Of a stretch of 21,917 bases of DNA, positions 18,096 through 21,917 are shown piece by piece. The notes beneath the pieces were generated by a model. It ran no database searches and was not told where the DNA came from. It worked only from the letters and a program-made list of their open reading frames with translations. A program made the position numbers and the translations under genes. How positions within the stretch are numbered: the first letter of the stretch is position 1; each line of letters opens with the position of its first letter. Source of the DNA: Paramoeba atlantica. Lineage: Eukaryota > Discosea. The stretch lies in assembly GCA_977017575.1 (NCBI GenBank), contig CDRNVI010000191.1:1-21917 (forward strand), in the 5' to 3' direction.

Positions 18096-20324
18096 TTAAT
18101 TTTCTTTTTTTGCTCGAGCTGGTTTTATAGTTTGTCCCTACAACCAAGAAAACAAAAATGAGATTATATTCTTTTTTCCCACACTCAACAAAAAAATCAA
18201 ACAACAAAAAAGAAAAGAAAAGAAAAAAAAGAAAATGGACAAAAAGGATGAAAGAAAAAAAAAACTAAACCTTCAATTGAATGATGAGATCAACAATTTT
18301 CTGGTTCTTTGCAACATCAAAGACTGTCTTCCCAAACTAAAAACAAAAAAGAAAAGAAGTTCAAAAAAAAAAAGAACCCCACCCAAAACCAACAAAACCA
18401 ACAAAACCAATAAAATCAACAAAATCAATAAAAAAAAAAGAGGAAGATTAAAAAACACAGATCACACACACCTCAACTCAATCAACTCAGACAATCAAAA
18501 GAGATATTCTCCAAAACCCAAATAACAAAAAAACACAAAATAAAAATGAAACAAAAAGGAGAAAAAAAAAAAAGAAAAATGAAAAAACTTGGTTTTGAAG
18601 ATTAACATTGGTACAATGTTCAATCAAAATCTTTACAATTTGTTCAAAACCTTCCTCAGCAGCTCTATGAAGAGGGGTAAACCCAAACTTAACAAAAAAG
18701 ATTTCAAAAAAAAAAAGAGTTTTAAAAAAAAATAAAACACAAAACAAATATCACTCAATATCCACCCACCCTCCCTCCACTTCCACTGGAGGGATTGGAA
18801 AAACAAAATCAATAAATTCAAAATGATAACAAATAACACAATAACCTTATTTGCAAGATCAACATTTGCTTTTCCTTTTTCCAATAAAAGTTGAACAATT
18901 TGTTTATGTCCTTTACAAGCAGCAATAAAAAGAGGAGTTCTTCCATCCTTTAAATAAAAAAAAAGAAAAATGAAAAACTGAAAAAAAAAAAAAAAAAAAA
19001 GAAAATGAAAAAGAAACAATCAACAAAAGAACCTTATCTGGAATATCACCATTTGGTTTTCCTTTTTCCAATAAAAGTTGAACAATTTGTTCATACCCTC
19101 TTTCAGCAGCAATATAAAGAGGAGTTATTCCATACTTTACATTAAAAAAAAAATAGAAAAATGAGAAACCGAAAAAAAAAAAAAAGAAAACAATTAACAA
19201 AAGAACCTGATCTGGAAGATCAACATTTGGGTTTCCTTTTTCCAATAAAATTTGAACAATTTGTTCATATCCTTCTTCAGTAGCAATAGAAAGAGGGGTT
19301 ACTCCATCCTTTTGATGAAAAAAAATAGAAAAATGAGAAACTAAAAAAAAAAAAAAAAAGAAAAAGAAACAATTAATAAAAGAACCTGATCTGGAAGATC
19401 AACATTTGGTTTTCCTTTTTCCAATAAAATTTCAACAATTTGTTTCTGTCCATTTGCAGCAGCAATAAGAAGAGGAGTTACTCCATACTTTACATTAAAA
19501 AAAAATAGAAAAATGAGAAAATGAAAAAAAAAAAGAAAACAATCAACAAAAGAACCTTCTCTGCAAGATCAACATTTGGGTTTCCTTTTTCCAATAAAAT
19601 TTGAACAATTTGTTTATGTCCTTGTTCAGCAGCAATAGAAAGAGGAGTTGCTCCATTCTTTACATTAAAAAAAAAATAGAAAAATGAGAAACTGAAAAAG
19701 AAAAAGAAAAAGAAACAATTAATAAAAGAACCTGATCTGGAAGATCAACATTTGGTTTTCCTTTTTCCAATAAAATTTCAACAATTTGTTTATGTCCATT
19801 TGCAGCAGCAATAAGAAGAGGAGTTACTCCATCCTTTACATTAAAAAAAAATAGAAAAATGAGAAAATGAAAAAAAAAAAAAAAGAAAACAATCAACAAA
19901 AAAGAACCAGATTTGGAAGATCAACATTTGGTTTTCCTTTTTCCAATAAAATTTCAACAATTTGTTTATGTCCATTTGCAGCAGCAATATAAAGAGGAGT
20001 TCTTCCATACTTTACATTAAAAAAAAAAATAGAAAAATGAGAAAATGAAAAAAAAAAAAAAAAAAGAAAAAGAAAAAGAAACAAACAACAAAAGAACCTG
20101 ATCTGGAAGATCAACATTTGGTTCTCCTTTTTCCAATAAAAATTGAACAATTTGTTCATATCCATTTTGAGCAGCAACAAAAAGAGGAGAGATTCCAGCC
20201 TTTTGATTTAAAAAATAGAATAATTTAATAATAGAATAAAATAATAAAAAAAGGAAAAAAAGAGAAAAGAAGAAGAAGAAAATTCACAAACCTGGAATGA
20301 TTTTTCTATCAACTCTTTTCTCAT
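18096..20324 (-). CDS. Ankyrin-repeat protein, paralogue C (12 exons, start uncertain)
   Basis: Predicted at least 351 residues. Exons: 20324-20292, 20199-20098, 20009-19908, 19833-19732, 19657-19556, 19487-19386, 19308-19207, 19134-19033, 18947-18846, 18687-18589, 18336-18271, 18137-18096. Nine full ankyrin exons, a partial repeat and the shared GQTIKPARAKKEN tail with TAA. The first exon ends MRKELIEKSFQ, with a textbook CAG/GTTTGTG donor. The chosen ATG (20324) is the only in-frame Met. Upstream the frame stays open as a Glu/Lys-rich segment like exon 1 of A and B, but meets TGA at 20514 and 20535, and the homologous ATG is gone. The start may therefore be non-ATG, in an unseen exon, or as given. 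Confidence 0.78.
18846..20199 (-). repeat. Tandem exon+intron array of gene C
   Basis: Eight ankyrin exon+intron units at 165-187 bp spacing. Intron ends match those of A and B: GTTCTTTTGTTGATTG-type donors and ATGTAAAG-type acceptors. A-runs on the plus strand vary in length from unit to unit. Confidence 0.9.
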
Positions 20325-20330
20325 TTTCTC

Positions 20331-20390
20331 TTCTTCTTCTTCTTCTTCTTCTTCTTCTTCTTCTTCTTCTTCTTCTTCTTCTTCTTCTTC
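20331..20390. repeat. (TTC)20 microsatellite, poly-Glu on the minus strand
   Basis: An uninterrupted run of about 20 TTC units. On the minus strand it is a GAA tract that would read as poly-Glu in the charged N-terminal segment of gene C. In A and B the same place holds mixed Glu/Gly/Lys codons, so the tract has expanded in C only. Confidence 0.92.
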
Positions 20391-20392
20391 TT

Positions 20393-20805
20393 TTCTCTTC
20401 TTCTCTTCTTCTTCATTCCTTGATCTCACTCCAAGTTCTTCATTTTCCGGTTTCGGTCTTTGTTTTTCTCTCCCTTTCTCTTCTTCTTCTTTTCTCTTCC
20501 TCTCTTCCTCTTCTCACAGTCCCCTCTCTTTCAATCAGATGAACAGGGGGAAAGAGATCAACTTCCTCACCACCACACCCACATCCACACCAATTCCCCA
20601 TCTTTTTTTTGTGAACACCCACACTCACTTTTTGTTTGTTTCTGCCTCTGAACTCTCCACTCTCTCTCTCTTCTAAACCCCCTTCTCCCCTCAGAAACCT
20701 TTTTCAAAGGAAAATAAAAAAAATAAAAACAAACAAAAACCAAAAAATTGCTGAAATAAAAAACCACTGAAAAACCCCCCAAGAGTTAGAGTCCCAAAAA
20801 AGTCT
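20393..20805. other. Upstream region of gene C
   Basis: From 20393 to about 20540 this is diverged exon-1-like DNA (Glu/Lys/Arg codons on the minus strand). From 20540 to 20805 it is C- and T-rich, then A-rich, with no supportable gene. It presumably includes the promoter of gene C, but no element is recognisable. Confidence 0.45.
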
Positions 20806-21047
20806 TTATGTGCTTGGAAAGTACTCAAAGTGGGAACACCACTTGAGTGTTTATTCTCCAGAAGAAAACACCAGATGAAACAACCAAAAAACCAAAACAC
20901 AAACAAAGCTCGAAGATCAGAGCAGATAAGGACGAACCAACAGAAAAAGGGGAAGAAACTCAGAGCGAGAAGGAAAGGAAGCATGGGAAGAGCCAAAGAC
21001 TCAAAAGGAAGGGGGGCACTGATGCTCAAGGGCTCGAGAGCCACACC
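20806..21047. repeat. 242-bp direct repeat, distal copy
   Basis: Begins TTATGTGCTTGGAAAG and ends GAGCCACACC. It matches 21261-21502 over its whole length with one mismatch seen (A in CTCGAGAG here, G in the other copy, near 21037). The two starts are 455 bp apart. Confidence 0.93.
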
Positions 21048-21260
21048 CAGGGTGGGTGGGAGGGATAAGGACCAAAAAAGAAGAAGAGAGGAGGGAAAAA
21101 GCGAAAGAAAAGAGCGCAAAGAGCACAAGATGCAGAGAGCAAGAAGCTGAAGAAGCGTGAAGAAGAAAAGGGCGAAACGCGTCCCAGTGCATCTTCAGAG
21201 AATGCGATGATCAAATGAATCTGAGCACTTTCCGCACATAAAAAGCACTTTCGTGCCTGA

Positions 21261-21502
21261 TTATGTGCTTGGAAAGTACTCAAAGTGGGAACACCACTTG
21301 AGTGTTTATTCTCCAGAAGAAAACACCAGATGAAACAACCAAAAAACCAAAACACAAACAAAGCTCGAAGATCAGAGCAGATAAGGACGAACCAACAGAA
21401 AAAGGGGAAGAAACTCAGAGCGAGAAGGAAAGGAAGCATGGGAAGAGCCAAAGACTCAAAAGGAAGGGGGGCACTGATGCTCAAGGGCTCGGGAGCCACA
21501 CC
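21261..21502. repeat. 242-bp direct repeat, proximal copy
   Basis: Second copy of 20806-21047. Its inner edge overlaps the 3' end of the tyrosine-recombinase reading frame, while the other copy has only the repeat part. The 213-bp spacer (21048-21260) is purine-rich and has no supportable gene. Confidence 0.93.
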
Positions 21503-21917
21503 ATCTTCGGCCTGAGGCTCCGAAGTCTTTCGGATAGGGTGGAAATGCAGAGTCTGTGCTTGAGTCTCAACTTCTCAGAGAAGGTAATCCCCTCCCTGTC
21601 ACGGATGTAAATCTTCATAGAGTTGCACTCTTTCCAAGTTCCAAGAGCTTGTAGAATCTCATTGGGGTAGTTTAGGTCGTTCATAAACTGAGAACCAGTG
21701 TGTCTCAAGTCGTGCCAAGTGTGGTTCTTAACACTGGAGGATGCACAGATCTTTGAAAGATGTAGATTTAGCAGTCGATCGGACCAGCCCTCAGCTACTA
21801 GGGAATTGGGTTCACACTCAAGACGGTGCATTCTGTTGATGATGACTCTTTCTGCAATAGGGTGAAGAATAGACCATATTGAATCTTGATGTCCTTTGAC
21901 TTGTTCAAGGTAGATGC
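21481..21917 (-). CDS. Tyrosine recombinase, C-terminal catalytic part (runs off right edge)
   Basis: The frame is open from the right edge of the window to a TGA at 21481-21483, giving about 144 residues. It has the signature of the phage-integrase/Cre-like catalytic domain: WHDLRHTGSQFM, with the His-x-x-Arg pair, then an LGTW segment where LGH is usual, and IYI with the likely nucleophilic Tyr about 10 residues later. Such enzymes cut and rejoin DNA through a 3'-phosphotyrosine. In eukaryotic nuclear genomes they mark Crypton-type DNA transposons, DIRS-like elements or captured virus/plasmid genes; which one cannot be told from this part. The last 15 or so codons lie in the 242-bp repeat. 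Confidence 0.75.
   Translation of the reverse strand, partial: IYLEQVKGHQDSIWSILHPIAERVIINRMHRLECEPNSLVAEGWSDRLLNLHLSKICASSSVKNHTWHDLRHTGSQFMNDLNYPNEILQALGTWKECNSMKIYIRDREGITFSEKLRLKHRLCISTLSERLRSLRPKMVWLPSP

Noticed and set aside
20567-20782. Minus-strand 71-codon frame (and the overlapping 62-codon frame at 20440-20628) upstream of gene C
   Set aside because: Low-complexity composition and no similarity to exon 1 of the paralogues in that frame. An upstream exon of gene C is possible but not supported.
20830-21150. Basic open frames in the 242-bp repeat copies on the plus strand
   Set aside because: They lie opposite the end of the recombinase frame, are Lys/Arg-rich from base composition, and appear in both repeat copies only because the DNA is duplicated.

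Overview
This is the end of a chromosome from an intron-rich, AT-rich eukaryote, most likely a protist or alga. The left edge is about 98 copies of the plant-type telomere repeat CCCTAAA, so position 1 is the physical chromosome end and coordinates run inward. The genus cannot be fixed from sequence alone; this telomere repeat is shared by plants, green algae and several protist lineages.

Region 1 (1-5152): the telomere repeats sit directly on non-LTR retrotransposon (LINE) DNA. First comes a short 3' tail of one LINE (about 693-913), ending in an AATAAATGGCA motif and an A-run. It is joined head-to-tail to a 5'-truncated LINE (about 914-5152) with AP-endonuclease, reverse transcriptase, CCHC finger and RNase H domains. 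Both tails point to the centromere. This is the layout expected of LINEs added to chromosome ends, as in Drosophila HeT-A/TART and Chlorella Zepp. The LINE reading frame is undisturbed for 4 kb apart from three TGA codons.

Region 2 (5153-7181): the LINE poly(A) abuts a SINE-like repeat that lacks its own 3' tail. Next comes a fossil LTR-retrotransposon gag region with a CCHC zinc knuckle on the minus strand. It is interrupted by a second, complete SINE-like copy flanked by a perfect 18-bp target-site duplication.

Region 3 (7182-11105): mostly AT-rich low-complexity DNA, with one credible host gene. This is a two-exon minus-strand gene for a protein with about ten membrane segments and a poly-Glu/poly-Arg tail.

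Region 4 (11106-20324): three tandem paralogous ankyrin-repeat genes on the minus strand, here called A, B and C. Almost every ankyrin repeat is its own 102- or 99-bp exon. All introns are phase 0, about 75-80 bp and very alike, giving a roughly 178-bp exon+intron period. All three genes end in the same 13-residue microexon, GQTIKPARAKKEN. The copies are mosaics of one another, suggesting continuing unequal exchange or gene conversion.

Region 5 (20325-21917): a 242-bp direct duplication with one visible mismatch, next to the C-terminal part of a tyrosine-recombinase gene that runs off the right edge. Overall this is a fast-evolving subtelomere, with LINE addition at the tip and tandem gene amplification further in.
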